This document shows, piece by piece, positions 32,660 through 40,705 of a stretch of 64,000 nucleotides of DNA. The position numbers and the translations under genes are program-made. Each line of letters opens with the position of its first letter. The stretch's first letter is position 1. This stretch comes from Sphingomonas_R arantia (GTDB lineage: Bacteria; Pseudomonadota; Alphaproteobacteria; Sphingomonadales; Sphingomonadaceae): the NCBI RefSeq assembly GCF_042682045.1, contig NZ_JBHUGS010000002.1, positions 372,001-436,000 on the forward strand, read 5' to 3'. Under the pieces are notes generated by a model, which saw only the letters and a list, made by a program, of their open reading frames with translations, was not told the origin of the DNA and did no database searches.

Positions 32660-33197
32660 TTTGAACCGCCTGATCGCGCCGATCGATGCGCCGGGGTTGC
32701 ACCTCGAGCAGCTTGGCGATGCGCATCGCGAGTTGCTTCGCCCGCTCTGCCCCGCGGACGATCCGGTCTGGGAAATCTATCCGACGTCCTACGCGCCGGA
32801 ACGGTTCGACGCGAGTTTCGCGGCGATGCGCGCGGATCAGGGCCGGCGGCCGTTCGCGCTGTTCGCGGATGGCGCGATGGTCGGCATGTCGGGGTATCTG
32901 AACGTCGATACCGCCAATGGCGTCCTAGATATCGGCGGCACTTACCTGACCCCCTCGGCCCGCGGCACGGGCCTGAACCGGCCGATCAAGCATCTGCTGA
33001 TCGAGCGGGCGTTCGAGGCGGGTTTCCACCGCATCCAGTTCCGCATCGACGCGCGGAACGGCCGGTCGATGGCGGCGGTGGAGAAGCTCGGCGCGGTGCG
33101 CGAGGGCGTGATGCGCCGCGATCGGATCACCTGGACCGGATATGTCCGCGACAGCGTGATGTACGCGATCCTCGCCGACGAATGGGTTCCTGCGTGA
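32649..33197 (+). CDS. GNAT-family N-acetyltransferase (RimJ/RimL-like)
   Basis: 182-residue acetyltransferase. LHLEQLGDAHRELLRPL starts the fold and WEIYPTSYAPERFDASF follows. The acetyl-CoA-binding loop is GGTYLTPSARGTGLNRPIKH, with RIQFRIDARNGRSMAAVEKL and GAVREGVMRRDRI as the RimJ/RimL-type C-terminal motifs. Substrate unknown; a small molecule or a protein N-terminus are possible. The GTG start at 32649 overlaps tdk by 11 nt; a TTG at 32661 is an alternative. Its stop overlaps the truB GTG (GTGA). Confidence 0.85.
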   Translation: MRGDLNRLIAPIDAPGLHLEQLGDAHRELLRPLCPADDPVWEIYPTSYAPERFDASFAAMRADQGRRPFALFADGAMVGMSGYLNVDTANGVLDIGGTYLTPSARGTGLNRPIKHLLIERAFEAGFHRIQFRIDARNGRSMAAVEKLGAVREGVMRRDRITWTGYVRDSVMYAILADEWVPA

Positions 33198-34138
33198 ACG
33201 GCTGGCTGGTGATCGACAAGCCGCTCGGACCCGGATCGACGCAAATCGTGTCCGCGGTGAAGCGCGCGCTGCGCTCCGGCGGCTATGCGAAGGTGAAGGT
33301 GGGCCATGGCGGCACGCTCGATCCGCTGGCAACGGGCGTGCTGCCGATCGCGCTGGGCGAGGCGACGAAGCTGGCCGGGCGGATGCTCGATGCGGACAAG
33401 GCATACGATTTCACGATCGCGTTCGGGGCGGCGACCGATACGATCGACCTGGAGGGCAAGGTGGTGGCGACGTCGGATGTGCGGCCGAGCTTGGCGGAGT
33501 TGCTGGCGGTGCTGCCGCGTTTCACCGGGCCGATCGAGCAGGTGCCGCCGGCGTATAGCGCGATCAAGATCGACGGGGAGCGTGCCTATGACCGGGCGCG
33601 GGCGGGCGAGACGTTCGAGATCCAGACGCGTGGGGTTACGGTCTATGCGCTCGAGGTTGTGGCTCCTGCTAAGGCTGCCTCGACTTCGCTCGGCATGGAC
33701 GGGGTTGAGGGTTTGTCGGAGATCACCCTCACCGCGCGCGTGTCGAAAGGCACCTATATCCGCAGCCTCGCACGCGACATTGCCGAAGCGCTGGAGACCG
33801 TCGGGCATGTGACCATGCTCAGGCGCACGAAAGCCGGGCCGTTCGTGCTCAGACAGGCGATATCGCTGGACAAACTGGCCGATCTGGGACAGGACCGCGG
33901 CGTGCATCATGCACTCCTGCCGTTGACGGCGGGGCTGGACGACATCCCGGCCTTTTCCGTCACCCCCGATCAGGCAGGTGCGCTCCGCCAGGGGCGCAAG
34001 CTGATCGGGATCGCCGTACCACCCGGCCTGCACCTCGCGCTCGACGCCGGCACCCCTGTGGCGCTGGTCGAACAGGGCGAAAGCGGGATACGGGTCGTGC
34101 GCGGTTTCAATTTAGTCGATGTCGAGGACATAGCATGA
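33194..34138 (+). CDS. truB: tRNA pseudouridine-55 synthase
   Basis: 314-residue enzyme modifying U55 in the T-loop of tRNAs. NGWLVIDKPLGPGST begins it. KVGHGGTLDPLATGVLPIALGEATKL contains the catalytic Asp in GGTLDPLA. QVPPAYSAIKIDGERAYDRAR and VSKGTYIRSLARDIAEAL are motifs II and III. The C-terminal PUA-like part starts near FSVTPDQAGALRQG. I choose GTG at 33194, giving a 4-nt overlap with the upstream stop; the ATG at 33182 would overlap more and add MGSC. It overlaps rpsO by 4 nt. Confidence 0.95.
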   Translation: MNGWLVIDKPLGPGSTQIVSAVKRALRSGGYAKVKVGHGGTLDPLATGVLPIALGEATKLAGRMLDADKAYDFTIAFGAATDTIDLEGKVVATSDVRPSLAELLAVLPRFTGPIEQVPPAYSAIKIDGERAYDRARAGETFEIQTRGVTVYALEVVAPAKAASTSLGMDGVEGLSEITLTARVSKGTYIRSLARDIAEALETVGHVTMLRRTKAGPFVLRQAISLDKLADLGQDRGVHHALLPLTAGLDDIPAFSVTPDQAGALRQGRKLIGIAVPPGLHLALDAGTPVALVEQGESGIRVVRGFNLVDVEDIA

Positions 34139-34404
34139 CGATCACCGCAGAACGCAAGACCGCCCTCATCGCCGAACATGGTCGCAGCGAAGGCGACACG
34201 GGCAGCCCCGAGGTCCAGATTTCGATCCTGACCGAGCGGATCGTCAACCTGACCGAGCATTTCAAGGGCCATGCGAAGGACAACCACTCCCGCCGCGGCC
34301 TGCTGATGATGGTGAACAACCGTCGCAGCCTGCTCGATTACCTGAAGAAGAAGGATGCGCAGCGCTACACCGATCTCATCGGCAAGCTCGGCCTCCGCAA
34401 GTAA
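34135..34404 (+). CDS. rpsO: Ribosomal protein S15
   Basis: 89-residue 16S rRNA-binding protein of the 30S platform. GDTGSPEVQISILTERIVNL and HSRRGLLMMVNNRRSLLDYL are the S15 signature. The ATG overlaps the truB stop (ATGA). A strong intrinsic terminator begins 2 nt after the stop codon. The order rpsO-pnp is conserved across bacteria. Confidence 0.98.
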   Translation: MTITAERKTALIAEHGRSEGDTGSPEVQISILTERIVNLTEHFKGHAKDNHSRRGLLMMVNNRRSLLDYLKKKDAQRYTDLIGKLGLRK

Positions 34405-34406
34405 GG

Positions 34407-34431
34407 AAAAGGCGCCGAAAGGCGCCTTTTT
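34407..34431 (+). terminator. Rho-independent terminator after rpsO
   Basis: AAAAGGCGCC, loop GAAA, GGCGCCTTTT: a perfect 10-bp stem with a GNRA tetraloop and a run of T at 34427-34431. It separates the nusA-rpsO operon from pnp, which then needs its own promoter or read-through. Confidence 0.92.
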
Positions 34432-34434
34432 CAT

Positions 34435-34455
34435 ATCCCCGCGGCATGCGGGGAT
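34435..34455 (+). other. Hairpin in the rpsO-pnp spacer
   Basis: ATCCCCGC (34435-34442) and GCGGGGAT (34448-34455) form a perfect 8-bp stem with a 5-nt loop. In enterobacteria the pnp leader hairpin is cut by RNase III in autoregulation. Whether this stem plays that role is unknown; the rest of 34456-34657 shows nothing clear beyond the pnp ribosome-binding site (GAGGAAA). Confidence 0.35.
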
Positions 34456-34657
34456 CCAGTTCCACGGTCGACCGGAACTACCGCCTATGCGGGGTACGAA
34501 CGACCGCAGATAGGACGAACGGCAATCCGGCCATCGTCCACAGGGGGCCCCAGGGCATCCCGAACCGCGCGGGCCGGTCATCGTCCGCACCGATCCACAT
34601 GGGATCGGATAGAGGCCCCGGCCGCATCGGGCGTGCCGGCAATCCTGAGGAAACCGA

Positions 34658-37039
34658 ATGTTCGATATCCAGAAGAGCGAAATCCAGTGGGGCGGCCAGA
34701 CGCTGACCCTGGAAACGGGCCGCGTTGCCCGCCAGGCCGACGGCGCGGTCCTCGCGACGCTCGGCGAGACGGTCGTGCTGTGCGCGGTCACCGCCGCCAA
34801 GTCGGTCAAGGACGGGCAGGACTTCTTCCCGCTCACCGTCCACTACCAGGAAAAGTACAGCGCCGCCGGCCGCATCCCGGGTGGTTTCTTCAAGCGTGAG
34901 CGTGGCGCCACCGAGAAGGAGACGCTGACCAGCCGCCTGATCGATCGTCCGATCCGCCCGCTGTTCCCGGAAGGTTTCTACAACGAAATCAACGTCATCT
35001 GCCAGGTTCTGAGCTATGACGGCGAGAACGAGCCAGACATTCTGGCGATGATCGCCGCATCGGCCGCGCTGACCATTTCCGGCCTGCCCTTCATGGGCCC
35101 GATCGGTTGCGCCCGCGTCGGTTACAAGGACGGCGAGTACATCCTCAACCCGTCGAACGAGGCGATCAAGGACAGCGATCTGGACCTGATCGTCGCCGCC
35201 ACACACGGCGCGGTGATGATGGTCGAGTCCGAAGCCAAGGAGCTGTCGGAAGACGTCATGCTCGGCGCCGTCGTGTTCGCGCACGACGCGAGCCGCCTGG
35301 TCATCGACGGCATCATCGACCTGGCCGAGAAGGCCGCGAAGGATCCGTGGGAATTGCCGGCGCTGGACGACAGCGGCGACCTGAAGAAGCAGGTCAAGAA
35401 GCTGATCGGCAACGGGCTGGACAAGGCCTACAAGCTGACCGGCAAGGCCGACCGCGTCGCCGCGATCGCAGAAGCCAAGAAGGCGATGCACGAGCATTTC
35501 AAGGATGCCGATGCCGCGACGCGCCTGAAGGCGAACAAGCTAGGCAAGAAGCTGGAAGGCGACATCGTCCGCACGGCGATCCTGAAGGAAGGCCGCCGCA
35601 TCGACGGACGCGACACGAAGACCGTGCGCCCGATCGAATCGATGGTCCACTTCCTGCCGCGCGCGCACGGTTCGGCGCTGTTCACCCGCGGCGAGACGCA
35701 GTCGATCGTCACCACGACGCTCGGCACCGCCGATGCGGAGCAGATGATCGACGGCCTGAACGGGCTGCATTACGAGCGCTTCATGCTGCACTACAACTTC
35801 CCGCCCTACTCGGTCGGTGAAGTCGGCCGCTTCGGTGCGCCGGGCCGTCGCGAGATCGGTCACGGGAAGCTCGCCTGGCGCGCGCTGAACCCGGTCCTGC
35901 CGACCAAGGAAGAGTTCCCGTACACGATCCGCGTCCTGTCCGACATTACGGAGAGCAACGGCTCCTCGTCGATGGCGACGGTCTGCGGCGGGTCGCTGGC
36001 GATGATGGATGCGGGCGTTCCGCTGAAGCGTCCGGTGTCCGGCATCGCGATGGGCCTGATCCTGGAAGGCAAGGAGTTCGCCGTGATCTCCGACATCCTG
36101 GGCGACGAGGATCATCTCGGCGACATGGACTTCAAGGTGGCGGGCACGTCCGAGGGCATCACCAGCCTGCAGATGGACATCAAGATCGCCGGCATCACCG
36201 AGGAGATCATGAAGGTCGCGCTCGCGCAGGCGCATGAAGGCCGTGCCCATATCCTGGAGGAGATGGCCAAGGCGCTCGACACCACCCGGACCGAGCTGTC
36301 GGCGCACGCGCCGCGGATCGAGACGATGACGGTGCCGAAGGATAAGATCCGCGATATCATCGGCACCGGCGGCAAGGTGATCCGCGAGATCGTCGCCACC
36401 ACCGGCGCGAAGGTCGACATCGAGGACGACGGCACGATCAAGATCGCATCGTCCGACCCCGAGAAGATCGCAGCCGCACGCAAGTGGATCGAAGGCATCA
36501 CGCTGGAAGCCGAGATCGGCAAGATCTACGACGGCAAGGTCGTCAACCTGGTCGACTTCGGCGCGTTCGTGAACTTCATGGGCGGCAAGGATGGTCTGGT
36601 CCACGTGTCCGAGATCAAGAACGAGCGGGTGGCCAAGGTCTCCGACGTGCTGTCCGAAGGGCAGGACGTGAAGGTCAAGGTCCTCGAGATCGACCAGCGC
36701 GGCAAGGTGCGCCTGTCGATGCGCGTCGTCGATCAGGAAACCGGTGCCGAGCTGGAGGATACCCGTCCCCCGCGCGAAGCCGGTGACCGTCCGGATCGCG
36801 GCCCGCGCCGTGAAGGCGGCGGTGGCGGTGGCGACCGGGATGGTGGCCGTGGCCCGCGTGGCGGCGGTGGCGGTGGCGGCGGCGATCGCAACGATCGCGG
36901 CCCGCGCGGCGGCGGCGGCGGCGACCGTGGTGGCGATCGTGGCCCGCGCCGCGACCGCAACGACGGCGACCGTCCGGATCGCGGCGGCAGCAACGAAGAG
37001 ACGACCTTCGCACCCGCGTTCCTGACGCGCGAAGACTGA
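34658..37039 (+). CDS. pnp: Polynucleotide phosphorylase
   Basis: 793-residue 3'-5' exoribonuclease of the RNA degradosome. The two RNase PH-like domains are visible in DGAVLATLGETVVLCAVTAAK and RGETQSIVTTTLGTADAEQM. RFGAPGRREIGHGKLAWRAL and SDITESNGSSSMATVCGGSLAMMDAGVP follow as the active-site region. A KH domain (IRDIIGTGGKVIREIVATTGAKVDIEDDG) and an S1 domain (GKVVNLVDFGAFVNFMGGKDGLVHVSEI) come next. A Gly/Arg/Asp-rich tail of about 90 residues (residues 700-785) is an extension beyond the usual end. ATG at 34658 has GAGGAAA upstream. Confidence 0.97.
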   Translation: MFDIQKSEIQWGGQTLTLETGRVARQADGAVLATLGETVVLCAVTAAKSVKDGQDFFPLTVHYQEKYSAAGRIPGGFFKRERGATEKETLTSRLIDRPIRPLFPEGFYNEINVICQVLSYDGENEPDILAMIAASAALTISGLPFMGPIGCARVGYKDGEYILNPSNEAIKDSDLDLIVAATHGAVMMVESEAKELSEDVMLGAVVFAHDASRLVIDGIIDLAEKAAKDPWELPALDDSGDLKKQVKKLIGNGLDKAYKLTGKADRVAAIAEAKKAMHEHFKDADAATRLKANKLGKKLEGDIVRTAILKEGRRIDGRDTKTVRPIESMVHFLPRAHGSALFTRGETQSIVTTTLGTADAEQMIDGLNGLHYERFMLHYNFPPYSVGEVGRFGAPGRREIGHGKLAWRALNPVLPTKEEFPYTIRVLSDITESNGSSSMATVCGGSLAMMDAGVPLKRPVSGIAMGLILEGKEFAVISDILGDEDHLGDMDFKVAGTSEGITSLQMDIKIAGITEEIMKVALAQAHEGRAHILEEMAKALDTTRTELSAHAPRIETMTVPKDKIRDIIGTGGKVIREIVATTGAKVDIEDDGTIKIASSDPEKIAAARKWIEGITLEAEIGKIYDGKVVNLVDFGAFVNFMGGKDGLVHVSEIKNERVAKVSDVLSEGQDVKVKVLEIDQRGKVRLSMRVVDQETGAELEDTRPPREAGDRPDRGPRREGGGGGGDRDGGRGPRGGGGGGGGDRNDRGPRGGGGGDRGGDRGPRRDRNDGDRPDRGGSNEETTFAPAFLTRED

Positions 37040-37064
37040 TCTTCGTCAGCCTTGCTACGAAGCG

Positions 37065-37092
37065 AAAGGGGGCCCCGCGGGGCCCCCTTTTT
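37065..37092 (+). terminator. Rho-independent terminator after pnp
   Basis: AAAGGGGGCCCC at 37065-37076 pairs with GGGGCCCCCTTT at 37079-37090, followed by TT, 25 bp after the pnp stop. The stem is very stable. It may also serve the convergent receptor gene, since the minus strand likewise shows a T-run (AAA at 37065-37067). Confidence 0.9.
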
Positions 37093-37121
37093 GCGTCGGC
37101 GGCTGGTGGCGTTGCCTCGAC

Positions 37122-39641
37122 CTAGAAGCGCGTCTTGACGGTCAGACCGTAGGTGCGCGGGTCGGCGGGTTGGCCGACGATCAGGCCCGTGCTGCCCGAC
37201 TGGGTGGCGAGGATGTCGTAATAGTTCTTGTCGAGCGCGTTGCGGACCCAGCCGAAGATGTCCCAGCCGTCCGCCACGCGGGCGCCCGCCCGGAAGTTCG
37301 CGACCGCGTAGCGGGCGATGTCGGTGTAGGCGGAGCGCGAGGGATTGGACGAGAATTTCGAGCGGTAGTTGCCGTCGAACGCGGCGTAGACCTGCCCCTC
37401 CCGCCCGAAGAATGTGGCGGGGATGTTGTATTCAGCGCCGTAGGAGGCGGCCCATTTCGAGATGCCGGGCAGCCACTCGCCGGAGATGTCGCAGTTGGCG
37501 GGGCTAAGGCCGCCGGGGGTGCCGGGCGCGCTGGGCGTCTGGCCGGCGGTGACCGTCGTGCCGCCGGACAGTTCGGGCGGGCACGGGGCGTCGACGAACT
37601 TGACGTATTCGTGGTCAGTGAAGGCGCCGCTGGCGTAGACCGTCAGCCGCTCGCTCGGCCGCATCGAGAAGTCCGCCTCAATCCCGCGGACCCGGACCTT
37701 GTCGGCATTGGCGAGGTAGCCGCGCAGCACGCCGAGCTGGCCGTTGGTGACGGTCGCCTGGTAGTTGCCGATCTCTGTCCAGAACGCGGCCAGGTTGAAC
37801 GTCGCGCGGCGATCGAACAGCTGGGTCTTGAGGCCGAGTTCGTAGTGGTTGACGTTCTCGGGTTTCACCGTTTGGGTGGCGAGGATCGGGCGGTTGTTGG
37901 CGTCGAGCGGCAGGCCGGCGAGGTTGATGCCGCCGGACTTGAAGCTCTTCGCATAGGTTGCGTAGCCGAGCACGTCGCGTGCGAATTCGTAGGAGGCGGT
38001 GAAGTCGCCCGACACGTTCCAGTCGGTGAATTTCGGGTTGTAGCTTTGCGGCGGCAGCGTCGCGCACTGATCGCGCAGGATGGTATTGGTCGACGGGATG
38101 ACGGTGCAGTCGATCGCGACCCCCTGCCCGTTCGTCACGACGGAGACATAGTTGCCGGACTTCCGGTCGTAGTTCACGCGCAGCCCGGGTTGCAGCTTCA
38201 GCCGGTCGGTGACCTTCCAGCTGAGCTGGCCGAACGCGGCGAGGCTGGTCGATTTGAACAGGATGTCGTTGGACGAGGTCAGGCCGTTCAGGACCGCGGG
38301 GTTGTTCGCGTTGGCACTGGTCGGGTTGAGCAGCCAGCGGCTGGCGGCGGCGCCCTGTTCCTGGACGCCGGTGGTGTGCTGTTCCTGGTGATAGGCGAAC
38401 AGGCCGGCGACAGTGTCGATGCGGTCGCCCGACACGGCGTAGCGCAGTTCCTGGGAATATTGGTCCTGCTTCGACGGGTTGTTCGACCGCGTGGTGATCG
38501 GCAGGCCGGTGAAGTCGCGGTCGTTCGACGGCTTCCAGTTCCAGAAGCGCCAGGCGGAGACCGAGGTCAGCGTGCCCGGGCCGACATCCCATTCCGCGCG
38601 GAGCGAGGCGCCGCCGATTTCCTGGAACGCGTCGAGCGGCGTGTCGAGATCGGTGACGCGGTCGAACGCGTTCGTGCTGGGCGGGACATAGCCGAACGCG
38701 GCGGCGAGGCCGGCGAACTGACGGTTGAGCGGGCGTTGTGTGGCCCCGGTGCGGACGTAGATCTGCGCGCAGCATTCGGGGTCCTGGCGGTTATAGTCGC
38801 CGGACAGCGTGAGTTTCAGTGCGTCGGTGGCGCGCCAGAGCAGCGAGCCGCGGAAGCCGAGATTGTCCTGTTCGTTGACGCGCCGGCCGCTCGTGACGTT
38901 GTAGATCGTGCCCTTCCGGTCGGTGGTCGACGCCGCCAGCCGGATCGCGAGTGTGTCCGCGATCAGTGGGCCGGAGATGGACGCCTTGGCCTGGACGAAG
39001 CCGAGATTGCCGACGGTGGCCTCGGCGCGGCCCTCATATTCGAAGCTGGGGGCGCGCGTCGTGATGTTGATCGCGCCGGCGGTGGTGTTCTTGCCGTAGA
39101 GCGTGCCCTGCGGCCCGCGCAGCACTTCGACCTGTTCCACGTCGAGGAAGTCGAACGTCGCCGCCGCGATGCGGCTGTTGTAGACCTGGTCGATATAGAC
39201 GCCGACGCCCTGTTCGATGCCGTCGTTGGTGAGCCCGAACGGCGCGCCGAGGCCGCGGATGTTGGCGGCGGAGTTGCGCGGGTTGGTCGAGTAGAATTGC
39301 AGCGAGGGTTGTAGCTGGGTGAGCTTGGCGACGTTGAAGCTGCCGGTCGCCTCCAGCGCGCGCGCGTCGACGACGGAGATGGCGAGCGGGACGCTCTGGA
39401 CATTCTCGCTGCGCCGGCGGGCGGTGACGAGGATGTCGAGCGGGTTGGGTGCTTCAGTCGTCGCGGCGGGGGCCGGCGCAGCGCCTGACGTTAGGCCGGG
39501 TTGGGCTGCGACCGGTTCCGCTGTCGCGGGTTCAACCGCAGGTTGCGTGACGGGTTGGTCGGCTGCGGTCGTGGTCGCAGCGGCTGGCTGGGCGAAGGCT
39601 GCAAGTGCCGAGCCGGCGCAAAGGATGGTTCGGAATGTCAT
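37122..39641 (-). CDS. TonB-dependent outer-membrane receptor
   Basis: 839-residue receptor. A signal peptide (TILCAGSALAAFAQPAAA) is followed by a Pro/Ala/Thr-rich linker to about residue 68. The TonB box is near DILVTARRR. The plug has SVPLAISVVDARALEATG, LQPSLQFYSTNPRNSAANI, GVGVYIDQVYNSR and VLRGPQGTLYGKNTTAGAIN. The beta-barrel ends with the expected aromatic signature (YGLTVKTRF). The substrate cannot be inferred; the style fits the large sphingomonad family for sugars, siderophores or aromatic compounds. No transporter or hydrolase genes adjoin it, so it appears to stand alone. Confidence 0.92.
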   Translation of the reverse strand: MTFRTILCAGSALAAFAQPAAATTTAADQPVTQPAVEPATAEPVAAQPGLTSGAAPAPAATTEAPNPLDILVTARRRSENVQSVPLAISVVDARALEATGSFNVAKLTQLQPSLQFYSTNPRNSAANIRGLGAPFGLTNDGIEQGVGVYIDQVYNSRIAAATFDFLDVEQVEVLRGPQGTLYGKNTTAGAINITTRAPSFEYEGRAEATVGNLGFVQAKASISGPLIADTLAIRLAASTTDRKGTIYNVTSGRRVNEQDNLGFRGSLLWRATDALKLTLSGDYNRQDPECCAQIYVRTGATQRPLNRQFAGLAAAFGYVPPSTNAFDRVTDLDTPLDAFQEIGGASLRAEWDVGPGTLTSVSAWRFWNWKPSNDRDFTGLPITTRSNNPSKQDQYSQELRYAVSGDRIDTVAGLFAYHQEQHTTGVQEQGAAASRWLLNPTSANANNPAVLNGLTSSNDILFKSTSLAAFGQLSWKVTDRLKLQPGLRVNYDRKSGNYVSVVTNGQGVAIDCTVIPSTNTILRDQCATLPPQSYNPKFTDWNVSGDFTASYEFARDVLGYATYAKSFKSGGINLAGLPLDANNRPILATQTVKPENVNHYELGLKTQLFDRRATFNLAAFWTEIGNYQATVTNGQLGVLRGYLANADKVRVRGIEADFSMRPSERLTVYASGAFTDHEYVKFVDAPCPPELSGGTTVTAGQTPSAPGTPGGLSPANCDISGEWLPGISKWAASYGAEYNIPATFFGREGQVYAAFDGNYRSKFSSNPSRSAYTDIARYAVANFRAGARVADGWDIFGWVRNALDKNYYDILATQSGSTGLIVGQPADPRTYGLTVKTRF

Positions 39642-39671
39642 GGTAAGGCCCCCTGGTCTCGCACGCAGCGT

Positions 39672-39714
39672 GACCCGCCCCCCTCACGGCCCGACGTCGT
39701 GAGGGGAGCGGGTC
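39672..39714. repeat. Inverted repeat upstream of the receptor gene
   Basis: GACCCGC...CCCTCACG (39672-39688) mirrors CGTGAGGG...GCGGGTC (39698-39714) around a 9-bp centre. It lies 30-73 bp upstream of the receptor start and would form a hairpin in its leader or an operator. Role unknown. Confidence 0.45.
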
Positions 39715-39823
39715 GGAGGCGAAGCGCCTCCGGACCGGATGATGGCATCATTCCCAACTGGATTGGTAGAGATAAAAGTTTGCGGCGGGCAATTTGGGTT
39801 TGTTGGGGAGGCGGGCGCCCTTT

Positions 39824-39933
39824 CCCGTTTGGTTTGAGCCTGTCGAGAACCTTGCGTGGAGTTCTCGACAAGCTCGAACCAAACGGGGTGGGGTGTGAGT
39901 TGGGGTTCTCGACAGGCTCGAACTGAACGGTGT
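39824..39933. repeat. GAGCCTGTCGAGAAC repeat cluster (three arms)
   Basis: A 27-bp arm at 39824-39850 (CCCGTTTGGTTTGAGCCTGT...) is mirrored with two mismatches at 39861-39887 across a 10-nt loop. A third partial copy of the right arm lies at 39904-39933. Strings of this kind, with TCGAGAAC and GAGC(C/T)TGT, recur in sphingomonad genomes as dispersed repeats (from memory). No ORF is convincing here. Confidence 0.7.
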
Positions 39934-39996
39934 TTGGGGAAGCGGTCTCGGCTTGCTTATATCGGGACTTGGCTTGCTGACCTACGTCAGCCCTCA

Positions 39997-40133
39997 CCCC
40001 GTTCGTGCTGAGTAGAGGTGGAGTAGTGCCCTTGCGCGTATCGAGGGCTCGTATCGAAGCATGGTGTTCGAGGCTGGGACCGATCCTTCGATACGGGCCT
40101 TCGGCTTCGCTCAGTCCCTACTCAGGACGAACG
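39997..40133. repeat. GTTCGT.CTGAGTAG paired repeat
   Basis: The left arm begins CCCCGTTCGTGCTGAGTAG (39997 onward). The right arm ends CTACTCAGGACGAACGG (40119-40133 region), preceded by TTCGATACGGGCCTTCGGCT, the mirror of GTATCGAGGGCTCGTATCGAA. It is a degenerate inverted pair of about 60-bp arms. The following stretch to 40330 carries further scraps (CTCGGCTTCGCTCGAAGGAT) but no gene I can support. Confidence 0.6.
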
Positions 40134-40333
40134 GTGGGTTCGAGGGTTCGAGGCTTCGAACCCTCCCACTCCGTCCATGCCGGGCGAAGTCGCTCTTCCC
40201 CGCGCGCAGCCCAGGGGCGCTGTTGGCTTCTCGGCTTCGCTCGAAGGATCCCTCGACTTCGCTTGAGACCGGCGGATCTGGTCTAAGCACAGATCGGAAC
40301 TGCAGGACTAAACCAGCAGCGTCTCGCCAAATT

Positions 40334-40362
40334 AAAAACAAGTGGGGAGCTTCTGTTGCTCG
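40334..40362 (-). terminator. 3' end/terminator of ssrA
   Basis: On the minus strand the last pseudoknot segment ends AAGCTCCCCACTTG and runs into TTTTTAAT (T-run at 40334-40338). Pairing of the upstream GGGG run (near 40368-40373) with CTCCCC would give a terminator-like stem. The mature 3' end of the coding piece is expected close by. Confidence 0.5.
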
Positions 40363-40699
40363 GTGCCCCCCGTACCGCCGGTGTCCGCTTCTGTTGCCCG
40401 GTGCGGCCCCAACCGCGCTTTTGTCTGTTTAACTTCGTCCGTTAGGACTTAGTTACGCAGCAATCGCGAGTGCCTCGTTGTCGTTAGCACTTGTGGTTGT
40501 GATCGGTTTTACGGCTCAATCAGGCCGGGCAAAAATATCGTCTTTCAACACACGTCGATCCTAGTTCGGCCCCGTCACAATCGGCGCCGCCCGTCTAGGG
40601 TCGGGTGCGCCGATGATGGTGGAGCCGCCGGGTACTGCCCCCGGGTCCGCTGCGTCTATGTCACGACATCATTTATCACCATAGCCGGGCGAACCCGGC
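40341..40699 (-). ncRNA. ssrA: Circularly permuted two-piece tmRNA
   Basis: Transfer-messenger RNA for rescue of stalled ribosomes. Reading the minus strand, the acceptor piece comes first and ends GGCTCCACCA at 40617. It carries a T-arm CCGGG-GGCAGTA-CCCGG. An intervening segment of 43 nt follows (40574-40616). The coding piece then starts GGGGCCGAACTAGGATCGAC at 40573. The acceptor stem GGGGCCG/CGGCTCC pairs fully, with a G3-U70 wobble, the AlaRS identity element. The tag ORF is at 40453-40488. Two pseudoknot segments sharing GCACCG.GCAACAGAAGC follow. The permuted order is the alphaproteobacterial type. Mature piece ends are approximate. Confidence 0.93.
40453..40488 (-). other. tmRNA tag reading frame (ANDNEALAIAA)
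   Basis: From the resume codon GCT the frame reads Ala-Asn-Asp-Asn-Glu-Ala-Leu-Ala-Ile-Ala-Ala-stop (TAA). The AND start and hydrophobic AA end are the features read by ClpXP/ClpAP and the SspB adaptor. This stretch identifies the RNA. Confidence 0.93.
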
Positions 40700-40705
40700 A
40701 TTGGC

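Noticed and set aside
36675..37025. Small ORFs in several frames over the pnp tail
   Set aside because: They arise from the GGC/CGC-rich repeats encoding the Gly/Arg tail of PNPase; the pnp frame continues unbroken to its stop.
34407..37092. Terminator-like stems as possible CRISPR repeats or phage sites
   Set aside because: They are single hairpins with T-runs directly after rpsO and pnp. No regularly spaced repeats exist anywhere in the window.
37170..39314. 714-codon plus-strand ORF opposite the TonB receptor
   Set aside because: Opposite strand of a gene with clear plug and barrel motifs; the translation is low-complexity Arg/Val/Gly.
40005..40432. Two overlapping plus-strand ORFs of 93 and 123 codons in the receptor-ssrA gap
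   Set aside because: They run through inverted repeats and into the antisense of the tmRNA; composition is Arg/Ser-rich and there is no start signal.
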